DNA of 64,000 nucleotides, taken from Allium sativum. Taxonomy: Eukaryota; Streptophyta; Magnoliopsida; Asparagales; Amaryllidaceae. The DNA lies in contig CM060922.1 in NCBI GenBank assembly GCA_030737875.1, positions 303,605,456 through 303,669,455 of the forward strand, written 5' to 3'. The translations under genes and the position numbers were made by a program. Below, one piece after another: positions 12,027 to 24,901 of this stretch (position 1 is the first letter of the stretch; each line of letters opens with the position of its first letter). Below the pieces are notes generated by a model. That model ran no database searches, was not told where the DNA came from, and was given only the letters and a program-made list of their open reading frames with translations.

Positions 12027-12764
12027 ACCGGAGTATTTGACTTGGAGCTTTACTTTTTCCTTATCTTGTAGTTAAGTTGCACATGGTTTTGTATTTTTCT
12101 TTTTCTTGGATAGAGTTATGTGGGTACCGTCCCCCGATGCTTGGGTAATTAGTGCCTCATACAAAAACGCAGTATGATGATAAAAATGTTGTTTGTTCAT
12201 GTAATTTGCACAATATTTTCTATGCGTTAGCATTCCCAACATTTACCTATTTCTTTTTAGCACTTTATTTCCTTTGTAGTTCTTTATTTCCTTGGCAATT
12301 TTCTTGTTTGTCTTGGTAGGTTCGTTGTATCTTTTATTTCAATGGCAGTCATATCATTATGGGTAGTTTTCCCTTAAACCATGGGCATACACGAGTTTGT
12401 TTTCCTTGAACTAGGTTGTCCCCGATTTGGAATGAGTGTCGGATGATTCATCGTCGGGCAATTCATTTTGACTAGGAGTTTCTTTCGTTGCTCCCTGATT
12501 TCACCGCTTTGTCGTGTTTCGGTTCCTTAAGTTTTAGGTTGAAACCACGGGTTGCTTCCCAGCCCCAACAATTTGAAGTTTACGATTACTACTTCATTTT
12601 AGACAATGTTATTATGGTCTCCATTTAATCATTGCTTAAATGAATTCCTCAAGGAAAGAAGCATTGGATGATGATCGAGCTTTGCAACATTATGACCAGT
12701 TTTTTTTCCTATGGGATGTTTCCATTGGGAGCGACGATGCCTTCTTGTCAAAGACACATGGTCT
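12027..12764. other. Non-coding region of the Tat-type element
   Basis: No convincing gene. In the orientation of the pol this is the distal 3' untranslated region. The 66-codon open frame at 12640-12840 runs into the tandem array and is not a gene. Confidence 0.5.
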
Positions 12765-13850
12765 TAAGGGTTGGACGATTCCACTCTTAACTAGGGGTGA
12801 AGAAGCACTTTTGTTGGAGATGCTTAGTCTCAATCATTGAAGGGATTCAACCTGGATTAAGGTGAGGAAGACCTTTCATAAAAGAGATTTAGCTTCATTG
12901 TTGAAGCCGTTCAACTGAAATTGGGGTGAGGAAGTCCATTCATCGGAGATACTTAGTTTCAATCACTGAAGGAATTCAACCTTGAATTGGGTAAGGAATC
13001 CCTTTCATCGGAGACACGTAGTCTCCATCATTTAAGGAATCAACCTCGAATGGTAAGAGGAATCCCTCTCGTCAGAGATAGCTAGTCTTTATCATATTGA
13101 AGGGATTCAACCTCAAATGGGTGAGTAAGCCCACTCGTCGAAGACACTTATTCTCAATCGTTGAAGGGATTCGACCTTGATTAGGGGTGAGGAAGCCCTT
13201 TCTTCGGGGACGCTTAGTCTCAATCGTTGGGGAAACCCTTTCGTTAGTGACATTTCGCCTCAGTCATCGAAGGAATTCAACCTCAATCGGAGGTGAGGAA
13301 GCCTTTTTGTCGAATACACTTGATCTCAATTGTTGAAGGGATTTAACCTCATTTGGGGTAGGGAAGCCCTCTCAACGACGACACTTGGTCTCAATCATTG
13401 AAGGGATTCAACCTCGATTAAGGTAAGGAAGCCCTCTTGTCGGAGACATTTGGTCTCAACCATTAAAGGAACTCAACCTCGATTACGGGTTATAAAACCT
13501 TCTTATCGGAGACACTTAGTCTCAATCATTAAGGAAGCTTTTTCATCAAAGGCACTTGTTCTCAATCGTTAAAGGGATTTGACCTTGATTGGGGGTAAGG
13601 AAACACTTTCATTGGAGACACTTGCTCTTAATCATTGAAGGGATTCAACCTCGACTAGGGAGAGGAGGCCCTTTCCTCGTAGACACTTAGTCTTATTCTT
13701 TAAAGGGATTTAACCTCGATGGTGTGAGGAATCCCTTTCATTGGAGACACTTGATCTCAATCGTTGAAGGGATTCAACCTTGACTGGGGTGAGGAAGTCC
13801 TTCCGATGAAGACGTTTGGCCTCAACTGTTGAAGGGATTCAACCTCAACT
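12765..13850. repeat. Minisatellite of about 66 bp, roughly 16 diverged copies, in the 3' region of a Tat-type element
   Basis: The unit consists of GAGACACTTAGTCTCAATC, ATTGAAGGGATTCAACCTCG and a GGGGTGAGGAAGCCC tract, and recurs every 65-66 bp (for example ATTCAACCT near 12845, 12973, 13105, 13170). Copies differ by substitutions and small indels, so the array is old. In the minus-strand orientation of the neighbouring pol it lies in the region between pol and the 3' LTR. That region in Tat-lineage retrotransposons is known to be hypervariable and to contain tandem repeats that can seed satellites. Confidence 0.85.
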
Positions 13851-14380
13851 CCACTGATTGTTTCCTAATTGGGCTTTTCTGAGATTCATTTCCACTGCTT
13901 TGATTGCATTCTTACAATGATTGTCTCAGTATTATTGACCATTCTCTCCGGGGTGGGAAGTTCTCGGCACTTATCGTCGAGTTTTGATGTGGATTTCGAC
14001 AATGGACCTTAACTGGTTATCCTGGAGTTTGTGATGTGCTCTACAACCATTTCAAGTTTACTTTAGAACCTGGAGTACGCATTACAATTTTTCGCATCTC
14101 TTGGTTCGTCATTAATGCTTTCACCCTTTAAGTCACTTTAGTGTTTGTTGGATTTAATAGAGCGCAAACAAACAATTAATTATGCATTTCATACACCTGT
14201 AATTTTAAACTGATTTCAGAATTTTGCAAGCATACAATTTTGGTGGTTCAAAAGCGAATTTTATTGATATTTGAAAGACACAAGTTTGAGTTCAATGTTC
14301 CCAGTAACCGCGTATGTGTTATTTTGCAAAGAAATAACAAATTTTCAAATTTAAAATGAGATTCAAATAAATAAAAATGT
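13851..14380. other. Spacer between pol and tandem array of the Tat-type element
   Basis: No open frame of note. It lies immediately downstream of the pol remnant (minus-strand sense). Confidence 0.5.
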
Positions 14381-15705
14381 AGATGATTGTTGTTCCAGGC
14401 TCGGAGAATTGGGATCCCATCTACCGTTGTCAGCTTAAAACTCCCTCCATTAGCTTATGGTCGATCATATAGGACCCTTTCCAGTTTAGCCCGAATACTC
14501 CTGTATTTGTCATGATCCGTTTGAGGACGAGGCAGGCAACTTCAAACATTTGGTGGTATAATTCTGAGTCAAAATGTTTTGCTACCCTCTTCGGTGCGCT
14601 ACAATGCTAAAATTTTCGTCTTTTGTTCTTTGATATAATTGAGTGCTTCTAGTAGTTGTTGCTTATTTTTTTTCTGGATGAGATGTATCCTCCAATGGGC
14701 AAGTACTTCTAACAACACAGGTATCACCACTTTCTAAATTGAACATTAGAGAAAATGGTGTGTACCCAGTAGCAGACTTGTAATTCATGCAGTAAGCTTA
14801 TAATGCAAGCGGGAGTTCATGAACCCAGCCTCCTTTAGCTTTCATGAGTCACTTTTTAACTGTCGATTTGATGGTCTTACTCAATGCTTCCACTTGCCCG
14901 TTTGTCTATAAATGCAAAACTATAGCAAAGCTCTTCTGGATGCGGTATCGCTTGCAGAAATTATGGAATTCAACACTCTCAAACTGGGTTCCATTATCTG
15001 TTATGACCTTCTATGGCACCCTAAACCTACAAATGATGTTTTTATCTATGAATTTAATAATTGTTTTAATGGAAATCATGGCCAACAACTACGCTTCGAT
15101 CCAGTTCATAAAATAATCAATAGCGAATGATTATGTATTTGGTTCCAGCTTTAGTCATATGAAGCACTCTTATAAAGTCGATCCCTCACACCGCAAACAA
15201 CCACGAGCTGGCCATCTGCATTAAACCTATGGAAGGAGCTCTCAGAACATTGGAAAAGCTTTGACATTGTTCACATCTCCTTGTATAGTCAACTATGTCT
15301 CTGCATAAGTTTGGCCAGATGTAGCCATATCGCAACACCTTTTTGACCAAGGTTTTCCTTCTGGAGTAGCCTTCCTGCTCTCTCTCTCGTGCACTTCTAC
15401 TATAATCCTTTCAGCTTTGATCCTAGTTATGGATCACAGTAGTGAAATTGAGAAACCTCACCTATATTGTCTTCCATCCCGCATGAAAAATCTTGGAGCC
15501 TTTTGGATAATTTTCTTTTATGTTATTTGATTTGTCAAAAGCATCCTACGAACCATCTATTCCTTATGGAATCATCCACGATTCTGTCCATTTAGCTGCT
15601 TTCATGATCCACTCGACGTCCATTTCGTTGATGCTCGGGTTAGTTAGAACTTCCACCGACACTAGACCTAAAAGCTACGCCTCTTCAGAACTGGCACACT
15701 TAGCG
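14381..15705 (-). pseudogene. Ty3/gypsy (Tat-lineage) pol remnant: end of RNase H and integrase
   Basis: Read on the minus strand from 15705 the following appear in order: an RNase H tail (CASSEEA, SVEVLTNPSINEMDVEW); the integrase N-terminal region (RKTLVKKVLRYGYIWPNL then CEQCQSF, the second half of the zinc-binding HHCC); the catalytic core (DYFMNWIEA, later VITDNGTQFE with the second catalytic Asp); TNGQVEAL; GGWVHELPLAL; YKSATGYTPFSLMF; and at 14520-14400 the C-terminal GLNWKGPYMI segment. Many stops (for example in place of Trp in LAL-W-AY) and frameshifts show it is dead. The wording of these motifs is that of non-chromoviral Tat/Athila integrases. The pol is cut at 15705 by giant LTR B; the upstream pol (RT) should continue beyond the window. 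Confidence 0.9.
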
Positions 15706-17430
15706 TGTAATGGCCCGGAAAATTCGATGCTCGAATTTTCGACAATAATATTTAATCCTGTATTACATGCCAAATCCCCGACAGATAATAAAAAGAAATT
15801 AAATGGTGAGAGAAGAAATGAAGAAATATTAGAATAGAAGAATAAGAAGATCAGAGTTCCACAGTGGAATGGACAAAATATAATATATCAACATACTTTA
15901 TTGAAAAGGAAACTGTATACACAAGTGATCACAACATCAGAGTATACATTCATACCAATCAATACACACAGCAGAATAAACTAATACTAGTAAATATCGG
16001 TATACGTCTCAACTCCAGCTCCTCTTCTAAACTTCCAAGCGATACTTAACTTAATAATATACTCGGTCTGACCCGAGCACATTTGAAGTAAAGAAAAATT
16101 CACCCGGAACAGTCTGGAACAAAATCTTAATACAAGATTAACTATGAAATTGAAGGAACATGCTTTTTCTCTTACTAATGAACTCAACTATCAACCTCAA
16201 TTGCATTCCGAGGAAGCTTCCAATTGAGGCAGGGACTTAATAAACCTTTGAATTAGTTCATTGAGAAGCTACATCTGTAATTTATACTAGAAGAGATCGG
16301 CCCCGCCTCTTGCCGAGGAGATTCTCAGAAAGTCAGCAATAAATACCAAAGTCTAGGATTAGTAACATAATTGTTTATCTACCTGGGGAGCAAGGTGCGT
16401 AGCGAGATGGTGTTATTGATTCGGCGGCCCATCTGATATAGAATTCGAGGTGTGTAGCCTTCCATCTTTCGTTTAAACCTCTTCCAGCTTATTGACTATT
16501 GGAAGAACTTCCAAATGGGATAGGTGATGAAGGAAGACTTTCAGTGGTTAACTCACATGACAAATAATGTAACACACCATATTTTCTATGAATATTAAAA
16601 TTAACAAATCTAAGAACACTTAATTTTTAGAAGAAGAATTTAGGGAACCATTGTGTTCGTCTCGAAATTATGCTTGAGATAGAGTCCGAGTTTGCGTGAA
16701 TCGGACTACGTATGTAGAAGTTATGGAGTTCAGAAGATTTCAAGAATAAACATAGAATAATAATTAAATAATAAATCCAGTTCAAAATTCAAAATTCGGA
16801 CAGAACAGGCTGGGCGGGAAAATTCCCGCTCAGGCTGTCGACCCCCCTATAGGGGAGTCGACTTAGGTGTCGACCCCCTACAGGGAGTCGACCCCCTTTG
16901 AGATCTGCTTCCTGTGACGAATTTCTATAGTCTTGAGTTGATGTGTCCTTCTCTGATTGACCAATGACTAATTTCTGAGGTGTTAGGGCTTATGTGTCGT
17001 TTTATGGTTGGCTGGATGACACATCTCTTTGGTTTGATGGCTCTGATTTCTCCTAGACTAATCTAAAGGCTAAAATTAATCCTAGACATCTATATATACA
17101 TAGCCAAACCTAGACCCTAACCTCATAACCCTAAGACTATGGTGTCGTCATGCTGTTCGTCTATAAGTTAGCCTAGCCTCCTTCATCTTCTCCTAACTGG
17201 AAAAATAAATCCAAACCAGTAATCGATTAGAAGAACTTCAAATCAAACGTCTACATCAAAGGATAGCTTTTCAAATTCAGAAATCAGATCCCAGAATACA
17301 AGATCCATCCTTTTTCTGTAAATTTAGTTAATATTTAAATTTAAACATCTAATAGAAATCATGATTGTAATAATCTAATCTAGAATGATGCCTAATTCCG
17401 ATTCATGCCTATCTTTTTGTCTAATCTAAA

Positions 17431-17710
17431 TTGCTTATGCCTATGAGACTATTGTGATTGATGTAATGGCACCTATCATGCCTAGAGACCGTTGGGCTGA
17501 CATAATAGAACCTATCATGATTATGAGACTGTTGGACTGACATAATAGAACCTATCATGCCTATGAGACCGTTGGACTGACATAAATGAACCTATCATGC
17601 CTGTGAGACTATTGTGATTGATAGGATGGAACATTTCATGTTGTACAGCCTATGCCTATGAGACTATTGTGATTTATCAAATGGGACTTATCATGTTGTA
17701 CATTAAATTA
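17431..17710 (+). repeat. About 40-bp tandem repeat, roughly 6 copies, in solo LTR F
   Basis: Units consist of GCCTATGAGACTATTG or GCCTATGAGACCGTTGGAC followed by TGACATAATAGAACCTATCAT. Two sequence variants alternate: ATTGTGATTGAT and GTTGGACTGACAT. Confidence 0.9.
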
Positions 17711-18115
17711 TTAATTCTCTTAAGTCCAATTCTATCTAATCTTTATACCTATGGCGTGAATTGCTTAGCTTGTCTACACATAGTGTTAATGTACAACACT
17801 GAAACATGATTCTTGAATTTGGTACATCTTTACATGCCTATTTTTCCTTATGTCAATTCTTAAGCTCCGTCTCTATTTTTTCCCCATTTTACTTGCTTTT
17901 ATGAATACTAAGTTCATTCAGAACTTAGATTGAATCTCGTTGTACGTGCGATTATAACGCAGGGAAAGTTGGATATAATTTAATTTAGTAAATTTTGGGC
18001 ATAGCTTGGGAATGTGGCATAAACTTGTATTTACTAGACTTGTGGAAAATTTGACACATAGATTTGGACACATATGACAAATATGTAAATTGGCTAAAGA
18101 TGAACATGGCCAACT

Positions 18116-18330
18116 CGAGGTTAGATTGAGTTGCAGTGTAAGACTGCCCAGAACCGCCCGGCACATCCATCTACCGCAACAATATAAATCTAACGTGAGA
18201 GGTTAGCGCATTAAGCCCCAAAAACCCGAGGTTAGATTGAGTTGCGGTGTAAGACTGCTCGGAACCGCCTGGCACATCCAACGTACGCAACAATATAGAT
18301 CTAATATGAGAGGTTGGTGCTTTAATGTAT
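18116..18330 (+). repeat. 111-bp tandem duplication in solo LTR F
   Basis: CGAGGTTAGATTGAGTTGC at 18116 recurs at 18227. Both copies continue with GTGTAAGACTGC, GGCACATCCA and GCAACAATATA, ending near GAGAGGTT. The copies differ at about one position in ten. Confidence 0.9.
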
Positions 18331-21300
18331 GAATTAAAGCTGAGTAACAGACAGGCTAAGAATGGTATGGTTAAGTTAATTAAGGCAACACTTAACCAAT
18401 ACAACATGTTAGCAAAATAGATGGGTGAGGTTAGGTAAATTTTGAGAACACTTAACCGCTATAACATGTTGATTAGGAAACCCTAGTAACGGGGACCCAT
18501 TTCAACAGTAACCCACATAGATGTATCACAATACCCTGAACTAGGCAGGGTGGGACACGATTACTGGACTGATTATAAGCGGTCAAAATAGCGACAGGGG
18601 GTGCAGCAGTGTAGTTCCGATGGAGTATGGGCGTGCACGTACTCCGAAGTGGAAAGGGACCACTTTGTTTTGAACACATGATGGTAGTTGAAACATTCGT
18701 AGTAGGTGCAGAGAAATGGAAATGAGTGCGATAAGTATATTCAGTTTATCTTGCCTTATCTTATGCTATCTTATTTATATGGTATTGTCCTATGTTCAGT
18801 TTATTCATGTCCTGATCCTTTTACTTGTTTACATGCTGAATAATCACTGGACTTACCAGACTTATGTCTGACCTATTTTCTTTTGCCATCTTTTCTTTCG
18901 TTCTCCCCCCACCTCAGGTCTGCAGGGAGGGAATACTTCAGCTTAGTGTAGACCTTTTCCGGTTTGAAGAGAGTAGATGTATTGCTTGGATTCTCTCTTC
19001 TTGGGCTATGGCTGTGGTTACAATTTTATTGGGGATTTATGCTTCTTTATGTACTTGGAGTTTTAAATCAAGACAGATGTTTCATTGTAATAATTTAGAA
19101 GTTGGGGTTTGAGACAATGCTTGTAATGTTTTGACTGAACCACGTTATTTATGAAATGATTTCAGTTTTCCGCTGTTTATATGTCTGTCTTGTAAATTAT
19201 CTGTGTCTTTTACCTAAAATGCTTACCAAAGTTAATGCATTCCCTTTGTGAGTGACCTTGACGAAGGTGGGGTGTTTCAAACAACTTGCTTAACTTTAGA
19301 AAACCATTTTGAAAGAAAGGATAATAGTAAGACAAGCCCACACATAACACAAATGATTTTTACCTTACTATAACCCAAAACAATTTTGATGTATAAAAAT
19401 CCAGTGTTATCATAATAGTGTCTATCAAATCAAAAATAAATAACCATCTAGCAGAACGCTTACATCTCACACTCTACATATTCATTATATAATCAAAAAC
19501 TGTGGGGCTCTTAATGGAGAATGGATTCTAATTATGAGGATTAATGTACTCTAGAGGGGATACACTAAGGTTCAACAAGAGCGTCTTGCAACTCGACCAC
19601 ACATGAGTGATCACTCATTCAGCTTGAGTGGACTGAATGTATTATCACCCTAAGGTTTTAAGGGCCCATCATACTTCTGTGGAGATACAAAAAAAAAGAA
19701 TAAATAAAGATTTTCTCTAGATGTTGATAATACACCCTACTTGAGTGCGATCCAACTAGTCATATTGCCTTCCCGATTTTTGTCATTTCTCGGTTGTGAG
19801 GCTTTTAGGTCACGTTTACCTTTTCAAAACATCACATCATCATATACTTTGAGTGTGACATCGTCAAATCCACCAAATCACTAATTGAAGTTCACAAATA
19901 TACTCTGGGTGTTAAACAAGAGAATTTTCTCTGCCATCAAACTTGGTATATTTGTAAAAATCAATGTACATGAATTTCAGGAAATACTCTGTCAGACGTT
20001 CGTCCATACAAGTTATCCAGGAAATACCCCTAGGATCAGTGGCGATTAGTCCTTTATACGCCTACAAGTTAATCGCGAACACACAGCTGATTCGAAGTGG
20101 TTTTGGGCCCAGTTCCCATCCTGGTCTCTTCGAACACACTCGTCAAAGGTCAACAATATACATTGATAACTGGGGATTTAACTATCAACTTAAACAGTAT
20201 CGAACGGCCGGTACTTCGGCAGCTCCAGCCCTTTCATTTCAAACCATTTATTCAAATCATTATATCGAGTAAAAATAGATTCTATAATTTATTTCAACCA
20301 GTCCCCTTTTTTCGTTAGTTGAAAACTTTTTCAACCTTTATTCCCTTTTTATCATAAACATCCATTCCCTTTTTAGTATAAGCATGCTTAAACAAACTCA
20401 TCTTGTTATTTCCTTCAATTCGACATATAGCTATATTTCACAAAAGCCTCTTTTACGTTCCTTACTTGGAAAATATCATTTCCTATACTTTAACCAATCG
20501 ACATAATTAAATTGCCAAATCTAGTCTACGCCAAACTAACGTTAAAAGACGTATATTTATAATAAAACCATAATGTTTAATTTTTATCAATCAAAGATTT
20601 ATACTCTCGTTATGGAAATTATAATTACAAAATCTAATTTCATTTCAAACCCATTTAGTCTCTTACTTTCATTTCCCAACCAAACCATTGAAAACAAAAC
20701 TACATCTTTCCATCATTAACGTATATCAAAATTTCTTTTTACTACTTCAGAAAAATATTTCTATATCACACAAACCATTTATGTTTCCTTACATTAAAAA
20801 TATCCTTTTAGAACCCTTTTAATATTTCTTTTAATCTTGAAATATTTGCAAAATCTCTTTTTTACTTCCCTTACCATTACAAACTAATACCATCTTTCGA
20901 TAAGTTTGAAATCGTTCAAGCTGGGATATTCTATTTATCTCTCAGACCTTGATCGACAATGCTCTTATCTCAAGATAGATAAAATTTAACTTAAAACCCA
21001 AGAACATTAATACCATATTAATTCTATTTACTATTTTATTTAACATACGGTTATATAAACCATATTTTGTAGTTGTAATTTCTTTCATTAGGTAAAACCC
21101 TTTTAAATTCCTTACATTAACTTTTAATTTCAATTTACCAACCTTGTTTGTAAATTTGGGACAAAAATCCCTATAAATGACTCTTCACATTTCTTAACTT
21201 ATTACTCTCGATTATCTTATAAACAAATTCCAATTTAAAAAGTCATTACCTTGGTTATTAAAATAATAACCAACTAAATAGAAGTAGTTTACCTTATTAT

Positions 21301-23302
21301 TAACTAAAATACAATGATTACTTATTTTTAAACAATTTGATAATCGCTTCAGAACATTATCAATTAAATATTAATTAACCTCAAAAAATATTCATTACAT
21401 TTAAATGATTATTTATTAAACTAATTTCCGTTAAATAACATTTCTAATTAGAATAGTTGACCAAGTCAACTTAAAACATTGTTAACATGCTAATTGGTTT
21501 CTTCTAATACTTCTTATTGATTTAAAAATTAATTCAATATAAACCCGCTTGATTGATTCGTTAAACAATTATCTCATATTATCCATCTTTTAGTAAGTTT
21601 CAGTCTTCCTTCCTTATTATACCATAGGGCTTTACTATATAAATTGTTAAAAAAGTTTCTTTGAATATAAATATAGATGTATTATAAATCATCTATTTTA
21701 AATATCTTGTAAATATAAACTTGAAACTTCAATTCAGTTATAAAATAAATTTTATAACTTAAAACGTTGTCAATTCGATTAATGGAGAATTAACGTCTAA
21801 ATTCAATGGTAAACATCCAATCGATAATCAACATCCAAATAGGATATAATGTTATTTGGGTAGAACAATTCATATATAAATAACATGAAAAACATATAAC
21901 ATATAATTTATTTAAGGAATCCAGATAGATCCCTCCAACCTGTACTTCCCTGCATCATAGCTCATAATGTTATTTTATAACATCATACAGAAAATTATTT
22001 TTAACTAATCAACCAAATACGACGTTAATATAAACACCGACAACCATTAAACAGTTAACAGGCATCCAAGACATCCAATCATCTAATTTATATTATTTAC
22101 AATAGATTTAAGTTATATGAATTTAACACATCATAATATTCCAGATAGTGTGAGAGTTAACTCACCATTTTATTTTGATTGAAGGTTGTCACGTTATATT
22201 GTATAATTTTAAATAGACGTTTAAAATTATACGAAATTCCAAGCAGCTCCAAAGCTAACCAAATTAGCACGTATACGTAGGCCTCATCTCTACGATTCCA
22301 AGGAATCCCGTTTCGCTTGAATCTGATAATGTATAGACGAGTTATCCATATTATAAGATTGAACAAGCATTATTTAAATTATAACTAACTAAATTTAATT
22401 AAATTATTAAACCCAAATTAGTTACTAATCTATTTCTTAATTACCTTCAACAAACTATAAAACCGACATTCACGTTTTCAAGACCCCAACATTTCTTTTC
22501 AACGTAGCTGGAATTCTTCCTTCTTTTTTTTATTAATTTTTAAATATTTGCAAGGCCCAAGCCAAAATTTCTTCAACAGCCCACCTTCATTCTTCTTTAC
22601 GTCCCAGTATATCTCCTCCAACGTCCCATGCCATCTCCTCCCCGTGCGAGCCCTTCCACATCCCTCTCCTATCACTTTCTCCCAACGAATTTTACGTACT
22701 TCATCCCCTACACACTCCCCATACAAGGGTACCCACAACATTGAACTTGCACCACCTCCTTGAAATTACTACTACTACCCCTTCTGCTGCAAATTCCCAA
22801 GTCGACCTTAAAATAACAGGTCGCCTCCTTCGATGCGCCCGGACAAGGTGCAACGATGTTGGCCTATCCCCTTGTACTCGAACTTCCCCGCCACTAAGAA
22901 AACAACCGAGACACTTTCTGCTCGCTTGCCACCACACGCCATCTTACGTCATCATGCCTTCACCGCTCTATCCCCTGAAGACCCAACTACAGCCTCCGAT
23001 CGACCTCACCCTCCAACTACCCCTACTCCATCGCGTTACTGCTCCTAACACTCGCTTGTTCACAACAAGCTTTAGCAATCATGAATGCAAACCATCAGGC
23101 AAGTTCATTGAATCTACGAGCTTTTGATTTAGTATTTAGAAAATTTTCTGAATATTCTAGTTGGAGGCATATTGTGTCTTTTTAGTCTGAGTTCGAATAG
23201 AAGAGAAGGGTTAAGGAAGACAGTGAGTGATTTGTTTGGGGGGAAATGTTTGGATATGTGGAAGAAGGAGACTTCAGTGTTTTGTAATGGATGAGGAGAG
23301 GG

Positions 23303-23310
23303 TATTTAAA
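23303..23310 (-). promoter_or_regulatory. TATA-like box of LTR B
   Basis: TTTAAATA on the minus strand, followed (minus sense) by a CT-rich leader with CTCATCC, at the position corresponding to the TATA box in LTRs A and D. Confidence 0.45.
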
Positions 23311-24469
23311 GGGAGGTGTCATTTTCAATTATGTTTACATAAGTACAAGTAATACGCTTTTGTCGCACAAGGTTAGTCAGGTGTAAAAAATTATTTCTTA
23401 GAGACTATTTCCCGTTTCGCGAACATGCACATGATTTTCACTGTTCATGACATGGTAAAAGACAGAAAGGATAGTCGGAGATTTTTTTTTCATTGGTTCC
23501 TTGTAGCTGATTTTTTCAAATTTGAAGCACGTGCCAAGGTTTGTTTTTGATTTATCAGCCGTGCGGAGAGATTTCGATTCGAACATAACGAAGGATATCT
23601 CATGAAAATGAACAATGATTTTTATTGAAAGTGATTGATGATTTTAATGACGTGTAACGTTCAATGTTTAAAATTCGTTCGAACCTGTACAAATCTCGAA
23701 CGTGATGAAACTAGAAATCATACAATAACTTAATATTTCAGATCCGATGGAACTAGTTTCGTCGGATTCCGATATCATTTGTAAAAACACTATTTTAATT
23801 TCAAATCGGTTAATTTATGCATGTTTATACTATGCATGGTCACAAAATAACTCCAACAGACTTGAAACTAGAAATCTAGCAAAAATAAACTATTATGGAT
23901 TTTATAAAATTAATTCCATTGAAAATCGATACTGTTTGAAAATTGGTTGTTTTTAAGTTTCATATTAAATTGGTAAAATATACGTTGATTTTACAACAAA
24001 CCAATTCATTGAAAATAAATTATTATTATCATATACATTCAAATAGAATGTTATATAGTTTCAAAATAATCTAGTTTGGGTTTTAATCTCGATATATTGA
24101 ATTTAAAGTTGAATCGATATCCAATTTATATTAAATATCCCAATTATATTATATAATAAATCATTATGGTTTATTAACGATTCCACAACGACTTCCTGAA
24201 AATTTGATTTGGACATAAAACAAAATTTACCATATGAAAACTCGATTTTTCTCTTCCATTAAAAAATATTATCCAGTAGGTTCAGACATTTCTTGTTTCA
24301 AAGAAATCCAACTTATGTTGGATCATGTATATTCATTTAAAGCTCAAAATGAAATATTACGAACTACCGTGACGTTATGGATTCGTTTTATAATATAGTT
24401 ATAAATTAAACATTCAAAATCATTTAATAAACAAATTGTTAATATAATTCAAATCTAGACCAAACAAAA

Positions 24470-24500
24470 TCTTACTATATACTAAAACAGAGACTGCTTG
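24470..24500 (+). other. Helitron 5' terminus
   Basis: TC at 24470-24471 follows A at 24469 and begins a terminus of the TCTTACTATATACTAAAAC type seen in plant Helitrons. The sequence just left (ending CCAAACAAAA) aligns with the U3 end of LTR A, so the boundary is supported from both sides. Confidence 0.88.
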
Positions 24501-24501
24501 G

Positions 24502-24901
24502 GATACGTGGCAGCACCACGTTACTACATTCTTCCATTTTCCCGCCAAAACCTCCCTTCTGTGCTGAGTAAAGTACAAAAATAGAAAACAAAGTTAAAAA
24601 TAATCTGATTAAAAAAAAAGCTTCCGTGTGCATTAAGAAACGAACGAGAAGAAGAAGACAGTGTTTCCTTTTTCAGGAAATGATTATATGCCTCGATAAG
24701 GTTCAAATCTGCATCGTTAGTATGCAAGGAAAAAAACACAAGATATATCATTGCACCTTGTAGAAATTGCACCTCCGAATTGAACTTCTAGACAGTTCTT
24801 TCTGTATTATATTGCAAAAAATAGATCGCTGTTGCTTGTATATAAGCTAATGGTATGAGGGTGGATGTTCGTTTGGTCATAGCGAAAGAAAAGAAACAGA
24901 A
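24502..24901 (+). other. Helitron 5' leader, no gene seen
   Basis: Non-coding AT-rich lead-in to the RPA-like gene, presumably with its promoter. The minus-strand open frame 24524-24772 has no recognisable content. Confidence 0.5.

Larger units (their letters stand above)
16568..19279 (+). mobile_element. Solo LTR F (2712 bp) of a different LTR retrotransposon family
   Basis: It begins TGTAACACACCATATTTTC and ends GGTGGGGTGTTTCA, the TGTAACACCCC / GGGGTGTTACA type of terminus. Flanks AATAA (16563-16567) and AACAA (19280-19284) are a near-perfect 5-bp duplication. Homology to the other giant LTRs stops before and resumes after this block (AACTTGCTTAACTTTAGAAAACC at 19284 on), which confirms an insertion. 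A TATATATA at 17091 and the arrangement near the 3' end suggest plus orientation. No internal domain is present. Confidence 0.75.
15706..24469 (-). mobile_element. Giant LTR B, left part (interrupted by solo LTR F and by the Helitron)
   Basis: The plus strand begins TGTAATGGCCCGGAAAATTC at 15706, the inverted 3' end of an LTR of the same type as A, C, D and E, preceded by the presumed target duplication TAGCG (15701-15705). Homology to LTR A runs throughout: GTAAGACAAGCCCACAC (19330), GGAGAATGGATTC (19517), ACTTTGAGTGTGACATCGTC (19850), AAATACTCTGTCAGACGTTC (19981), CTCTCAGACCTTGATCGAC (20940) and a TTTAAATA box (23310-23303). The sequence resumes after the Helitron at 58297-58353. Without inserts the visible part is about 6.1 kb, a typical length for the family. 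The other end and its TAGCG copy should lie past the window. Short ORFs at 22499-23127 fall in a GC-richer LTR stretch and are not genes. Confidence 0.8.

Noticed and set aside
14844..15130. Two overlapping plus-strand ORFs of 72-90 codons
   Set aside because: Both are antisense shadows of the Tat integrase core, which is recognisable on the minus strand.
22499..23127. Cluster of overlapping ORFs on both strands, Pro/Ser/Thr-rich
   Set aside because: It corresponds to the GC-richer leader of LTR B just downstream of its TATA box. Similar GC-rich stretches in A (7740-8150) and E (62880-63150) give unrelated peptides.
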